From Campylobacter subantarcticus LMG 24377 (GTDB lineage: Bacteria > Campylobacterota > Campylobacteria > Campylobacterales > Campylobacteraceae), in contig NZ_CP007773.1 of assembly GCF_000816305.1 (NCBI RefSeq), forward strand, positions 992,001-1,056,000: a DNA stretch of 64,000 nt, written 5' to 3'. Below are positions 44,608-55,082 of this stretch, in pieces. The notes under the pieces were generated by a model, which did no database searches, was not told the origin of the DNA, and was given only the letters and a program-made list of their open reading frames with translations. A program made the translations under genes and the position numbers. Each line of letters begins with the position of its first letter. The stretch's first letter is position 1.

Positions 44608-47600
44608 TTTGAGCCCTTGTTATATTTTCTACTATTTTAAAATCACTTAATATCTTAATTATATTATCAACATCTGAGTTGTTGTTATTAAGCTTGAAAT
44701 CAAAATACATTTTTTTATTATCATTAAATAAAACACTATAAGATGAATTTAAATTTTTACTCTCCTGTAATAATTTATACCAAGCCCATTCTCCTTTATA
44801 TGATTTTGTGTAATTTATATTAGCATCTAAGTAAGAATACGCAGTGAAATCAAAACTAGTTCCATTGTTAAATTCATCAGTTATAACATCTAATTTTGTA
44901 TGTAATGTATGATCATATGTAATAGAAGTATCATTATACTTAACCTTTACAAATGAGAAATCAGCACTCAAATCAAGACTTTGTAAAGTAAAACGCACCC
45001 TCATTACATCGTTTGCATTTAACATCAACTCCGATAAATTACCAGCCTTAGTAATAAAATCCAAAAATTCTTTAGAAAAAGTTAATCTTGAACTAAATTT
45101 AGAATTAATAGAATAAACATTTTTTCTTTTGGTTAAAACACTTGTTAAGTATTTTTCATAAAATTTATTCAAAATTCCGTTCTTACCAAAGAAATTTTTA
45201 AAAGAGTCTATACTTAAATCTTGTGAACTTAATAAATTAAAAGGATAAAAAGGTGCTATTTCGTTAACAAATGGTGCATAAACTTCATTCAGCCAAACAG
45301 TATTAAATAAAGAAATTCCGTGGTTTTCTACTATATTCCATGCATATAAAGAAAGGGTTGAATAATATTTCTCCAATTCACTTGGTAAATTTTTGATGTT
45401 TTGCCCAAGAGAACTAAAAGGATCACTAGAATCCTTACTATCACTTAAAGCATATTTTATTTTCTCTTCAATAGTTTGAGAATTATTTGTACTAAAATCA
45501 GTTATTTTTTTGTGAATATTTAACAAATCTGCATTTATCAACTCCATAGTTTTTTGATGACTTCCAACATCCAAACCTACCGCAGTGGCACCTGTGTTTA
45601 AAATAGAATTTTGCTCTATAATTTTATGATACGCATCAAATGCACTTGTAATACCCATAAAACTTGTTTTTATCTCAGCAGCATTGATACCAAGATTATA
45701 CGCCTGAGTTAACAAAGTGGCATCATTAAGATTGGTATTTATACTGACAATTTTTATAAAATTCATTAAAGGGTTTTCTTTTTTAGATAATATACTAAGC
45801 TCATTTAACATAGAACTTTTAGAAATAAATTTTTTAGGCGCAAGTGAATTTAAAATTTCTTGCCATTTGTTTTGATACTGACTTAAATAAATTTTTATAA
45901 TCCTCATAGCCATATTACTTCTATTTTCAGTATTTGACATATCATTCAAAATCCACGAATCAATTTCCATGGCTTTGTCTATTTTTACATTTAATGTCTG
46001 CAAGAAATCAACCATACCTCTTTTAGTATAAATCTCATCGATATTATCGATCCTAATAGATTCTGAAAATACATTATTAGCTGCAAAGCCTAGTTCATTT
46101 TTAAAACTGTATGTTGTATTTTTCTTATCTAGATTAATAAAATTTAACAAAGTATATATTCTTTGAATTTTTGCCATATTGTATAATTTTTCAATAGATA
46201 AATTAATCGAAGTCTCATCTTCTTGAGAAGAACTTAGGTCAATTTTTTGAAGTTCATCGATGCCAGATAAAAAATTCTCTTTAGAAATTTTATATTTTTC
46301 CAAAAAATTCCAATTTTCATTAATCCATATTTTCAACAAATTTTTATCAAGATATTTTTGTTCGAACAATGACTTATAAACATATAAAGTTTTAATTAAA
46401 TTTTCATAATTATCATCTGTTTGTAATATTATTTCCATTTCTTTCAATAGAGTATTTTTTAACACATCTTCACTGATTCTATAATATAAATTTTGCGCCT
46501 TTTCAAAACCTTTATAAGCTATATTCAAACCAAGATATTCGGTTATACTTGACTTTTCAACCAATTGCGGATATACGCTTAATATATTTCTCAAATCAAC
46601 TAGTAATTTTGCTTTTTCCTCTATGCCCATCATAGAATAATCTTGTATATTTTCCAATAAAAGCGAAAGGTTATTATAGACACTTTGGGATATCTTTTTC
46701 TCTTGCTCGCTTTTAAGAATAACATATGATGATATAGAATAAGTCACACAAACCAAAAGCAGTATTAACCCCACAAGCGACATCTTCTTATAAAAACTTT
46801 TAATTTTACTTAGCGATGAATCCTTAAAAACGATATCTTCAAGCAAAGATTGAACAAAGTAACTTTGCTTATTAAAAGATGGTTTTACCTGAGCTAATGG
46901 TTTTTTTATATTATACTTTTCACAGATTATATCAAGCACAAAATTTCTTGGAACATTTTCTTGATAAGCACTCACATAATACATGCCTCTTAAAATTGAA
47001 CTGTTTTTCAGCATATTTTCATTTTGTAATTGCACAATAAATTCTTTACTTAGTGCAAATAAATTATCTAATTGTTTTAAAAACAAATAAATTTTATTTT
47101 TTTCTTCTATGGAATATATAGAAGAATTTTTATCAACAAAATGCAAAAATAACGATTGGCTTATTTCTTCAAAAGATCGTTGAACATCCTCATCTTTAAA
47201 ACCCTCTATAAAGCTTATACCAAAAGCTTTTTTAGGAATTTTATCACTAAAAGTATCAAAAAATTCTTTCATACCTTCTATTAAATCTAACTTCGAAAAA
47301 ACCACATAAATAGGCAATTGAACACCTAAAATCTTTTCACACTCATGCACTCTTTTTGTTAAATAGCGAATTAGATTGTTAGCATACTCTTTTGGATTTT
47401 CCAAAAACATTTTAGTATCAACCACTAAAACAACGCCATTTAACTTACTATGAAAATAATTCTTATTTAAAAATCTTAAAAAATTTTGCCAAATACTTTT
47501 TTTGATTAAAAAATCTTTATTTTTTTCTATATCATCCTCAGGTAATTCATCACTACTGTTTGGATGAAAAAAATCTTCTTGAGAAAAATAATTTCCCTCA

Positions 47601-48139
47601 GTATCAAGCAAAGCACCTCTTTTGGAAACGTATAAACTAAAATTACTAGTAGACTTATGCATTTTTTTATATGATTCTAAACTATCACTTAAAGGATATT
47701 CTATGTCAGAGTAATTTATAAAAGTGCTTTTACCCGCCCCTTCTTTACCTATAATAATGACAAGTGGTAGATTTTTAGTATTGATATCTTTCTTCCATGT
47801 TTGCTGCGCATCTTTTAATGCAATAAAAAAATTCCTTTTTGCTTTATATAAAAATTCATTTGCTTCTTTTTTGATTTCTTTAAGCTTTATCCTTTTATCA
47901 TCTTTAAAAGATTTTATAAAATTACTTAAAGGCTTTAAAAGAAAAAATAAAAAAATACAACACCAAAATACAAAAATTATCCCAAATCTTAGATAAGGAT
48001 TACTAAAAACATAAATTTCATTAAATGCAAACAAAGATCCATAAGACCAAAAAAATAAACTCAAAACACCCAAGACAACAAGTATCACTGTAGTTATAAA
48101 AATTCTTGATTTTAAAATTTGTATAATTTTTTGAAACAT
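44597..48139 (-). CDS. tssM: T6SS membrane-complex protein TssM (IcmF family)
   Basis: 1180 aa, a usual length for TssM. Two N-terminal membrane helices (about residues 13-31 and 52-69), a cytoplasmic NTPase-like domain with an intact Walker A motif GKEGAGKS (131-138) and YVVFSKLDLIEG further on, and a third membrane helix near 452-474. A long periplasmic part follows. TssM forms, with TssL and TssJ, the trans-envelope complex that docks the baseplate. The start follows AGGAAAAACC. It is divergent from hcp across a 148-base gap and is followed by tagH. tssL and tssJ are not visible here. Confidence 0.92.
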   Translation of the reverse strand: MFQKIIQILKSRIFITTVILVVLGVLSLFFWSYGSLFAFNEIYVFSNPYLRFGIIFVFWCCIFLFFLLKPLSNFIKSFKDDKRIKLKEIKKEANEFLYKAKRNFFIALKDAQQTWKKDINTKNLPLVIIIGKEGAGKSTFINYSDIEYPLSDSLESYKKMHKSTSNFSLYVSKRGALLDTEGNYFSQEDFFHPNSSDELPEDDIEKNKDFLIKKSIWQNFLRFLNKNYFHSKLNGVVLVVDTKMFLENPKEYANNLIRYLTKRVHECEKILGVQLPIYVVFSKLDLIEGMKEFFDTFSDKIPKKAFGISFIEGFKDEDVQRSFEEISQSLFLHFVDKNSSIYSIEEKNKIYLFLKQLDNLFALSKEFIVQLQNENMLKNSSILRGMYYVSAYQENVPRNFVLDIICEKYNIKKPLAQVKPSFNKQSYFVQSLLEDIVFKDSSLSKIKSFYKKMSLVGLILLLVCVTYSISSYVILKSEQEKKISQSVYNNLSLLLENIQDYSMMGIEEKAKLLVDLRNILSVYPQLVEKSSITEYLGLNIAYKGFEKAQNLYYRISEDVLKNTLLKEMEIILQTDDNYENLIKTLYVYKSLFEQKYLDKNLLKIWINENWNFLEKYKISKENFLSGIDELQKIDLSSSQEDETSINLSIEKLYNMAKIQRIYTLLNFINLDKKNTTYSFKNELGFAANNVFSESIRIDNIDEIYTKRGMVDFLQTLNVKIDKAMEIDSWILNDMSNTENRSNMAMRIIKIYLSQYQNKWQEILNSLAPKKFISKSSMLNELSILSKKENPLMNFIKIVSINTNLNDATLLTQAYNLGINAAEIKTSFMGITSAFDAYHKIIEQNSILNTGATAVGLDVGSHQKTMELINADLLNIHKKITDFSTNNSQTIEEKIKYALSDSKDSSDPFSSLGQNIKNLPSELEKYYSTLSLYAWNIVENHGISLFNTVWLNEVYAPFVNEIAPFYPFNLLSSQDLSIDSFKNFFGKNGILNKFYEKYLTSVLTKRKNVYSINSKFSSRLTFSKEFLDFITKAGNLSELMLNANDVMRVRFTLQSLDLSADFSFVKVKYNDTSITYDHTLHTKLDVITDEFNNGTSFDFTAYSYLDANINYTKSYKGEWAWYKLLQESKNLNSSYSVLFNDNKKMYFDFKLNNNNSDVDNIIKILSDFKIVENITRAQNDR

Positions 48140-48287
48140 GGTTTTTCCTAAACAAATAATTGTAACTTTAAATTTAAATAAATTTATTTCTATTTATTAA
48201 TTTTATATTATTTTTACTTATTTTGTATTAAAATATAAAAAACTTTTGATACAAACACAAAGTTAATCTTATTTAAAAAGGAAAAAC
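48140..48287. promoter_or_regulatory. divergent tssM/hcp promoter region
   Basis: A 148-base, extremely AT-rich gap between the divergent tssM and hcp starts. On the plus strand TTAAAATATAA near 48228-48238 is a plausible -10 region for hcp, and the ribosome-binding motif AAAAAGGAAAAAC precedes the hcp ATG. No operator repeat is evident. Promoter positions are inference. Confidence 0.45.
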
Positions 48288-48803
48288 ATGGCACAACCAG
48301 CATACATCAAGATCGAAGGATCAACTCAAGGACTTATTTCAAGTGGTGCTTCTACAGAAGCAAGTATAGGAAATCGTTATCAAGCTGGACACGAAGATGA
48401 GATTATGGCTCAAGAAATTTCTCATATCGTAACAGTTCCAGTTGATCAACAAAGTGGACAACCATCAGGACAAAGAGTTCATAAACCTTTTACCTTCACT
48501 TGCTCTCTAAATAAAGCCGTTCCATTGCTTTACAACGCACTAACAAAAGGTGAAAGACTTCCAAGTGTTGAAGTGCATTGGTTTAGAACATCAACAAGCG
48601 GAGGGCAAGAGCATTTTTTTACAACTAAATTAGAAGATGCTATCATTACAGATATTACTTTAATAATGCCAAATGCACAAGAAGCAAGCAACCATGACAA
48701 AACGGAGCTTTTTAAAGTATCTTTAAATTACAGAAAAGTTATTTGGGAACACACAGCAGCTGGGACAAGCGGAAGTGATGATTGGAGAGAAGCAAACTCT
48801 TAA
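48288..48803 (+). CDS. hcp: T6SS tube protein Hcp (TssD)
   Basis: 171 aa. MAQPAYIKIEGSTQGLISSG, the EIMAQEISHIVTVPVDQQSGQ block, HKPFTFTCSLNKAVPLLYNAL and the end VIWEHTAAGTSGSDDWRE are typical of Hcp proteins, which stack as hexameric rings to form the secreted tube. It is more GC-rich and uses more balanced codons than the effector genes around it, as expected for a highly expressed gene. A hairpin terminator follows directly. It is monocistronic or at most weakly linked to vgrG. Confidence 0.95.
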   Translation: MAQPAYIKIEGSTQGLISSGASTEASIGNRYQAGHEDEIMAQEISHIVTVPVDQQSGQPSGQRVHKPFTFTCSLNKAVPLLYNALTKGERLPSVEVHWFRTSTSGGQEHFFTTKLEDAIITDITLIMPNAQEASNHDKTELFKVSLNYRKVIWEHTAAGTSGSDDWREANS

Positions 48804-48809
48804 TTTCTT

Positions 48810-48842
48810 TAAAAGCCTATTGTTTTAAATAATGGGCTTTTT
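48810..48842 (+). terminator. Rho-independent terminator after hcp
   Basis: AAAAGCCTATT pairs with AATGGGCTTTT (11 base pairs with G-U pairs) around a loop of about ten bases, followed by T residues. It lies 7 bases after the hcp stop. Confidence 0.75.
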
Positions 48843-48919
48843 AGATAATTTATAAACTTTTATCACTTTCATTAAAAACACCCCAATAAACTCCTATACC
48901 AAAAAACAAAGGTTTTTTA

Positions 48920-51385
48920 ATGAGTACAAACAACTCTTATCTTAACTTAAAAATTAACAAACTTGATTTTAAAATCACAAAAGCCATTATAAAAGAAAGC
49001 TTAGATCAGATCTTCTTATGTGAATGTGAAGGTTTTTATGAAAATATCCATGATGATATTTTTAGTAGTAATAATGAATTTGATCCTAGTATGCTTATTG
49101 ATAAAGAAGCTTCGCTTATAATTAAAAATCCTTATGAAAACAAAAAATTAGATTTTTCAACTAATATTGATATGATTTATAAGGGAGTAATATCTTATGT
49201 TGAATACTTAGGCATTAATCAAAACAGTGCAAATAATATCGCAAAAGAAAATTTTAAACAATTAAACCATAAACATTTTTTTAAGTTTAACTTGCATTCT
49301 CCTTTAATAAGACTTGATTTTAATAAAGCAAATCGTATTTATACACATACAAATATAATAGAAGCAATCAAGCAAACTCTAGCTTATTATAACACCAAGC
49401 TAAATAAAAACATTGATTTTTCTAATATTCATCATACATATGAGACTAAAGAATTGATTTCTCAATACAATGAAAGTGATTTAGAATTTATCACAAGATT
49501 AGCACACCATCATGGCATTTATTTTTATGAAGATAAAGATAATATCTATTTTTATGATTTTTACACTCATAAGGGTAAAATTAAAAATATAACATTTAAC
49601 CCTAACATCAACAACCATCTTAATGAAGCTTGTATTTATGCACTCAATAAAGAAAAACAAATACAGACCAATGCTTTTACTCACTCTAGTAATAACTCCA
49701 AACAACCTTTAAGTTTATATTCCTTAAGCACTAAAGAACAAAACGCTAATACACACTATAATGAGCATTATTATGAAAGCGAGTATTCTTTTACGCAAGA
49801 TATCAATTTAAAACAATCCCCTGCCCTAAAAGAAAAAAGAAATACTATGCTTAATAATATACTAAAAGCAAAAAGCAATATTTATCATCTTAGTTTAAAT
49901 GAAAGTATTAAAATTAATATTCAAAAAGAAAATACTCAAGAATATACCATCATAGCCAAAGAACAAATTTTAATTGATGATGCTATTTTAGCCAATACTA
50001 TCAACACCAATGATAATTTAAATATCAAGGACTTAAATCTAAGTAAATCTTATACAAACAACCTAACCCTACTTCCATCTTTTTTAACCTTTACACCTAG
50101 TTTTAAATCCAAACCAAAACCTCCAATTAATACCATAGGTATAGTAATAGGAGAAGATTCTAATATAGAAAATCAAAGAAACACCATATATACAGATGAA
50201 TATGGAAGAGTAAAAGTAAGGATTAATCTTTATGCTAATCAAGAAGAATTAGATAATAAAGCAAACATGTATCATCATAGTCCATTCTTAAGAGTAGCTA
50301 GTAATGTAGCAAGCAATCATTCAGGTTTTTATCATACACCAAGAATAGGAGATGAAGTTATTATTTCATTTTTAGATGATGATATAGACAAACCTTTTAT
50401 CAGTGGGAGTTTGTATAATGGGGTGAACTCTATGCCACAATACAACTACCCAAGATACAAAAGAGAAATCGCCGAACAAACACTAAATTATCTAAGTGCT
50501 ATACCTATGTATAACAAAGGCTTAGATGAGCTTAAATTACAAGAAAATACAGATTATAATCTAAATTATAAAAATGAACATTATTTAACTATATCTAATT
50601 CCACTATAGGAAAAAATAACGCCGATGCAAAGGCAAGAAACGAAATCACTTTAAAAAATGATATAGACAAGGAAGAATTTTACATTCTAGCACAAAAAGA
50701 TTACAAGGAAGAAATAGGCAACAACTATGAGCAAACTATAAAAAATAACAAAACTTCAGAAGTTGGCGCTTTATATACTGAATTCATTACCTTAGGGCAT
50801 ATGCAAAATATCATAGGTTTTAAAAATGTCAATGTAGGTGCGCAGTATCTAGAAAATACCTTGCTTTCTAAAGATACTAATGTGGGTTTAAGTAATACTT
50901 TAAATGTAGGAATTAGTAATGAAGTCAATATCGGACAAAATCATGAAGAAAAAATAGGAAATGATAAAAGAGTAATCATCAACAATAATCTAGAGCAAGA
51001 TATCAAAAATGATTTTATCCAAAGAATAGAACATAATAAAAATGAAACCATAAAAGGTTCTTACGTGCTTCAAACCAATCAAAGTATAAAATTTCACTCC
51101 AAAAAAGATCTAAGCATAGAAACAAATGAGTATTTCAAAGCTGAAGCTGATGATTCCATTAGTTTTAAAGCTAAAAATAATTGCTCTTTTACGGCCGATG
51201 AAATAAACACTTTAGCCAATAAAGAAAGCACTTTAATAGCACAAAAACAAATCATCTCTCAAGTAGGTGAAAATACCACCATCACACAAACAAAAGATAA
51301 AATCATACTACAAGTAGGAAAAATACAAGTAATTATAGATGATAAAGGTTTGAGAGTAAAAGGAGGTGATTTAAGAGCGGATTAA
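48920..51385 (+). CDS. vgrG: T6SS spike protein VgrG (TssI)
   Basis: 821 aa. The N-terminal gp27-like part includes ISQYNESDLEFITRLAHHHGIYFY (about 175-198). The gp5-like OB-fold part has YTDEYGRVKVRI (about 423), HSPFLRVASNVASNHSGFYH, TPRIGDEVIISFLDDDIDKPFISGS (about 475-500). The C-terminal part is a beta-helix-like series of Asn/Ile/Gly repeats (NVGAQYLENTLLSKDTNVGL and similar), ending in GKIQVIIDDKGLRVKGGDLRAD without an extra effector domain. VgrG trimers form the spike to which the DUF4280 tips and cargo bind. The final 22 codons recur as a remnant at 62401-62469. Start chosen at ATG 48920 after AAAGG. Confidence 0.93.
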   Translation: MSTNNSYLNLKINKLDFKITKAIIKESLDQIFLCECEGFYENIHDDIFSSNNEFDPSMLIDKEASLIIKNPYENKKLDFSTNIDMIYKGVISYVEYLGINQNSANNIAKENFKQLNHKHFFKFNLHSPLIRLDFNKANRIYTHTNIIEAIKQTLAYYNTKLNKNIDFSNIHHTYETKELISQYNESDLEFITRLAHHHGIYFYEDKDNIYFYDFYTHKGKIKNITFNPNINNHLNEACIYALNKEKQIQTNAFTHSSNNSKQPLSLYSLSTKEQNANTHYNEHYYESEYSFTQDINLKQSPALKEKRNTMLNNILKAKSNIYHLSLNESIKINIQKENTQEYTIIAKEQILIDDAILANTINTNDNLNIKDLNLSKSYTNNLTLLPSFLTFTPSFKSKPKPPINTIGIVIGEDSNIENQRNTIYTDEYGRVKVRINLYANQEELDNKANMYHHSPFLRVASNVASNHSGFYHTPRIGDEVIISFLDDDIDKPFISGSLYNGVNSMPQYNYPRYKREIAEQTLNYLSAIPMYNKGLDELKLQENTDYNLNYKNEHYLTISNSTIGKNNADAKARNEITLKNDIDKEEFYILAQKDYKEEIGNNYEQTIKNNKTSEVGALYTEFITLGHMQNIIGFKNVNVGAQYLENTLLSKDTNVGLSNTLNVGISNEVNIGQNHEEKIGNDKRVIINNNLEQDIKNDFIQRIEHNKNETIKGSYVLQTNQSIKFHSKKDLSIETNEYFKAEADDSISFKAKNNCSFTADEINTLANKESTLIAQKQIISQVGENTTITQTKDKIILQVGKIQVIIDDKGLRVKGGDLRAD

Positions 51386-51437
51386 AAGCAATTTTCTTAA
51401 ATTAAAACTAAAATTACAAAAAACTAAAGGAAAAACA

Positions 51438-52355
51438 ATGAAAACATTAGAAGATATCAAAGCTATGAACTATCAAGAAAAAGATGAATTAGAAGATCTA
51501 GTTCTTGAAGCTATAGATGATAATAATTTAGCCAAGGTAAAAGATATTTTAAAAGATTATCCTGTAAAAATATCTTGTTATGAGCTTAATATCAAAGATG
51601 AGGATGGAGACTTCCCTTTATTTGATCCTTATTATTTGATAATGAGAGCTGCATTTGCTTGCGAAGAAAATAATAATGATTTTTCTATTTTAGATTATTT
51701 ATTTGATGAGTATGGATTAAGTTTAAAAGATCCTAAATATAATTTTTGCTTTACAGATATGAAATACATCAAAGAAGCTAATGAAAAATATGTTGTAATA
51801 AGATATATGGAAGATAAGCCTAACATTTACAAAAATGCCCTAATCTATTATTATATACTCAATGCTAAAAACCCAAATTCTCAAATCATACAATATCTAG
51901 TCAATCGTGGAGCTAAATTTGAAGTGCATGAAGATGACTTTGGTTGGACTCCTATGCATTTTTGGGCTAGACGCAATAATTATGAATTATTAGAACTAGC
52001 TATTAAAGGAGGAGCTAATGTAGATATACAAACCCGACTTATTCAAGAAAGTGAATACAATGAAACCCTTTTATTTGAAGCTGTAAAAGAACCTGAAACT
52101 TATAGGGTTACAAAGCTTTTAATCGAACTAGGAGCTAATGTGAATTTTGTCACCCCGACCACCCCTTTAGATATTGCAAGAGGATCTAGAAATAAAAAGC
52201 TTTTAAAAGATGCAGGAGCAATGACTTCAGAACAACTTGATAAAAAATACAATATATACTGGGATAGCAAAGAGTGTGAAAAAGATAAAAGCTATATGGA
52301 AAAATACTGTAAACTTTTAAACGATGCTATAAAAAAAGCCAAGGAGAATGAGTAG
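51438..52355 (+). CDS. ankyrin-repeat protein, putative immunity (copy 1)
   Basis: 305 aa. Ankyrin-type repeats include SQIIQYLVNRGAKFEV, FGWTPMHFWARRNNYELLEL, AIKGGANVDIQTRL and NETLLFEAVKEPETY followed by LLIELGANVNFVTPTTPLDIARG. The N-terminal ~100 residues are acidic. The start is ATG 51438 after AAAGGAAAAAC. The stop overlaps the start of the nuclease effector gene by 8 bases, the immunity-before-effector order seen on the left side. Ankyrin proteins occur as antidotes beside some T6SS effectors; pairing is inferred. Near-identical paralogues are at 54113-55036 and 62523-63467. Confidence 0.8.
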   Translation: MKTLEDIKAMNYQEKDELEDLVLEAIDDNNLAKVKDILKDYPVKISCYELNIKDEDGDFPLFDPYYLIMRAAFACEENNNDFSILDYLFDEYGLSLKDPKYNFCFTDMKYIKEANEKYVVIRYMEDKPNIYKNALIYYYILNAKNPNSQIIQYLVNRGAKFEVHEDDFGWTPMHFWARRNNYELLELAIKGGANVDIQTRLIQESEYNETLLFEAVKEPETYRVTKLLIELGANVNFVTPTTPLDIARGSRNKKLLKDAGAMTSEQLDKKYNIYWDSKECEKDKSYMEKYCKLLNDAIKKAKENE

Positions 52356-54102
52356 AGTGATAAAAATTAACTTTACCGATGTCAATTTTCATATCAAAGA
52401 ATTTCAAAAGGTTTATATACTAGAAAATTGCAAATTGTATTTTTACAGTCCTTTTCATTTGCAAACACAAAATGGAAAAGAAATAATAAGGATAGAACAA
52501 AATAAAAATAAATTTTCTTTTATGGTTAAAAAAGAAAATGAATTAAAAAACAAAATAGAGGAAGAAGCTATAGGTATTGATAAAACTTCAGAGCAAAACC
52601 AAATAAAAGCAAGAGAAGAAGCAAAAGATGAAACAATAAAGGATAAAGAAGTATTATTTAGCAATGATAAAAAGGGAAATGATGCAATCAATGCTTATTT
52701 TGATAAGAAGAATATTAATACGCTAAATGATGCCTATAAAGAAAGAAAAGATAAACCTTTATCAAGAAATACTGAAAGTTTTAAAGACTATGATATCTTT
52801 TATGATGTTTATACAAGTAAAGATAATGATATTAAAAGCTTAAATGAACAGCTAGGATATGATGGCTTTGAAGTAAAAGATGGTATAGCTACAGTTAAAG
52901 CAGATTTTTTTAATAAATGCTTTGAAGAAAAAAAATATATTTTAATACCAAGATTAGTATCTTTAGATAAAAATGAAACATTACACTTTGATCCTGTGCC
53001 TTTAGAAGATAAGGGCTTTGTAGTGACTGATTTTAGAAAAGGGAAAAAAGATGAAAAAAATATAGATTTAAGCTTTCAAAGAAGTATAGCTAAAATAAAA
53101 AATCCTAACTTAACTTTGCAAAGCCCTAAAGAATTCCTACAAGCCTTAAATGACAATAGAGATTTTACAGAAGATGATAAAAAAGAGCAAGCACAAGCTA
53201 TCCAAGAAGCTTGCGCAAAAAAAGCAGATGAAATGACTAAAATCTTGCTTAAAGATGATGAAAGTTTAAAAGATATTATTACAGATGAAGAAAAATTAGA
53301 GGAAAGAATTGGTAGATTGCGAGATAATAAAAACAAATCACCTAAAGAACTAAGCCTACTAGGTAGGCTTGAATTTTTACAAAGAAATCAAGAAAAAGTT
53401 AAAGAACATAAAGACATGATTGATCAACTTCAAAACCCTCAACAAGCTAGTGATGATAAAAAAGATGATACTAATGATAGCAAGAAAAAGAAAAAACCAT
53501 CTAAAACAAATAAAAACAAGCAAAAACAAACCACCACTCCAAACCAAGAAGAACAAAAAAATAAAACCATCAATTCAAAAGATATAGGAGATGCAGGAGA
53601 ATATGCTGCTTCTATGCTTTTTACTAAAAGATCAACTAGGTATTTATCTAATAGAAGAAAACTAGATGCTAATTTTAATACTAAAGGTTTTAATCACACC
53701 ATACCTGATTTTTTAGTAACGCTAAATGATTACCCTACTTTAGTAGAGGTTAAAAATGTCAAAGATCAAGCTTTAACAGAACAAATAAGCTTTGAATTAA
53801 AACTTGCTAGAGAATATGAGCTTGATTATTTATTTTTATGCAATCATTACACAAAATTAATAGATAATATAACTAATCTAGAGATATTTAATAAAGGCGA
53901 TGAAGATCACAAAGGATCAAGAAGTGGTTTTATCTACCACAGACATGCTCACAGAAGCATAAAGACAATATTTAAAGAAATGTATCTACACCATATCAAA
54001 GGAGCAACACCTAATAAAATCATGATAAAAAGATTAAATTTAAATGATCCTGCTAATATAGAAGAAGAATTAAACAAAAACAAACAAATACAAAAAAACT
54101 AA
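52348..54102 (+). CDS. putative T6SS nuclease effector (PD-(D/E)xK type)
   Basis: 584 aa, no signal peptide. The N-terminal ~40 residues (MSRVIKINFTDVNFHIKEFQ) may be a docking domain, followed by a long charged helical region and a Lys-rich low-complexity linker (about 370-405). The C-terminal domain has GDAGEYAASMLF (about 413), HTIPDFLVTLNDYPTLVEVKN (Asp ~454 and E-x-K ~467-469) and SFELKLARE, the order of a PD-(D/E)xK nuclease core as in toxins of the Tox-REase type. An identical 5' end is repeated at 63460-64000, and the first ten codons recur at 55029-55061. It is flanked by ankyrin genes on both sides; the upstream one overlaps it. Confidence 0.75.
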   Translation: MSRVIKINFTDVNFHIKEFQKVYILENCKLYFYSPFHLQTQNGKEIIRIEQNKNKFSFMVKKENELKNKIEEEAIGIDKTSEQNQIKAREEAKDETIKDKEVLFSNDKKGNDAINAYFDKKNINTLNDAYKERKDKPLSRNTESFKDYDIFYDVYTSKDNDIKSLNEQLGYDGFEVKDGIATVKADFFNKCFEEKKYILIPRLVSLDKNETLHFDPVPLEDKGFVVTDFRKGKKDEKNIDLSFQRSIAKIKNPNLTLQSPKEFLQALNDNRDFTEDDKKEQAQAIQEACAKKADEMTKILLKDDESLKDIITDEEKLEERIGRLRDNKNKSPKELSLLGRLEFLQRNQEKVKEHKDMIDQLQNPQQASDDKKDDTNDSKKKKKPSKTNKNKQKQTTTPNQEEQKNKTINSKDIGDAGEYAASMLFTKRSTRYLSNRRKLDANFNTKGFNHTIPDFLVTLNDYPTLVEVKNVKDQALTEQISFELKLAREYELDYLFLCNHYTKLIDNITNLEIFNKGDEDHKGSRSGFIYHRHAHRSIKTIFKEMYLHHIKGATPNKIMIKRLNLNDPANIEEELNKNKQIQKN

Positions 54103-54112
54103 AGGAAAAACA

Positions 54113-55036
54113 ATGAAAACATTAGAAGATATCAAAGCTATGAGTTTTGAAGAAAAAATGCAAATTCAAAAACAATTATTTGATTTTATTAGTAATAATG
54201 ACTTGGAAAATGTTAAAAATCTTTTAAAAGATTATCCCATAAAAGAAAGCTTTTATGAGGCACATTTTAAAAAACAAAACAGCAAGGATGATTTGTCTTT
54301 GTTTGATCCTTGCACAACTATAGTAAGAGCTGCATTTACTTGTGGAAATTATGATAATGATTTTTCTATTTTAGATTATTTATTTGATGAGTATGGATTA
54401 AGTTTAAAAGATCCTAAATACAATCTTCGCTTTGTAGATATGAAATACATCAAAGAAGCTAATGAAAAATACATCTTAATGAAAAAAGTAGAAGAAAACA
54501 GCATTATTTATCAAAACGCTCTAATCTACGCATATATACTCAATGCTAAAAACCCAAATTCTCAAATCATACAATATCTAGTCAATCGTGGAGCTAAATT
54601 TGAAGTGCATAAAGATGACTTTGGTTGGACTCCTATGCATTTTTGGGTTATGCAGAATAATTATGAATTATTAGAACTAGCTATTAAAGGAGGAGCTAAT
54701 GTGGATATACAAACCCGACTTATTCAAGAGAGTGAATACAATGAAACCCTTTTATTTGAAGCTGTAAAAGAACCTGAAACTTATAAGGTTACAAAACTTT
54801 TAATCGAATTAGGAGCTAATGTGAATTTTGTCACCCCAAGAACTCCTTTAGATGATGCAAGAGGATCTAGAAATAAAAAACTTTTAAAAGATGCAGGAGC
54901 AATGACTTCAGCTCAACTTGATAAAAAATACAATATATACTGGGATAGCAAAGAGTGTGAAAAAGATAAAAGCTATATGGAAAAATACTGTAAACTTTTA
55001 AACGATGCCATAAAAAAAGCCAAGGAGAATGAGTAG
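54113..55036 (+). CDS. ankyrin-repeat protein, putative orphan immunity (copy 2)
   Basis: 307 aa paralogue of the 51438-52355 product. The C-terminal two-thirds with the ankyrin repeats are nearly identical, while the N-terminal ~75 residues differ (SFEEKMQIQKQLFDFISNND, YEAHFKKQNSKDDLSLFDP). It is followed by a ten-codon remnant of the nuclease-effector start, so its own effector gene has been lost. The variable N-terminus may recognise a different toxin variant; this is inference. Confidence 0.8.
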   Translation: MKTLEDIKAMSFEEKMQIQKQLFDFISNNDLENVKNLLKDYPIKESFYEAHFKKQNSKDDLSLFDPCTTIVRAAFTCGNYDNDFSILDYLFDEYGLSLKDPKYNLRFVDMKYIKEANEKYILMKKVEENSIIYQNALIYAYILNAKNPNSQIIQYLVNRGAKFEVHKDDFGWTPMHFWVMQNNYELLELAIKGGANVDIQTRLIQESEYNETLLFEAVKEPETYKVTKLLIELGANVNFVTPRTPLDDARGSRNKKLLKDAGAMTSAQLDKKYNIYWDSKECEKDKSYMEKYCKLLNDAIKKAKENE

Positions 55037-55061
55037 AGTGATAAAAATTAACTTTAGCTAA
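55029..55061 (+). pseudogene. ten-codon remnant of the nuclease-effector start
   Basis: ATG at 55029, overlapping the ankyrin gene end exactly as in the intact pair, encodes MSRVIKINFS and then TAA; the intact effector reads MSRVIKINFTDV. The deletion junction lies at codon 10. Confidence 0.85.
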
Positions 55062-55082
55062 AATAAATTATAAGGAGAGATT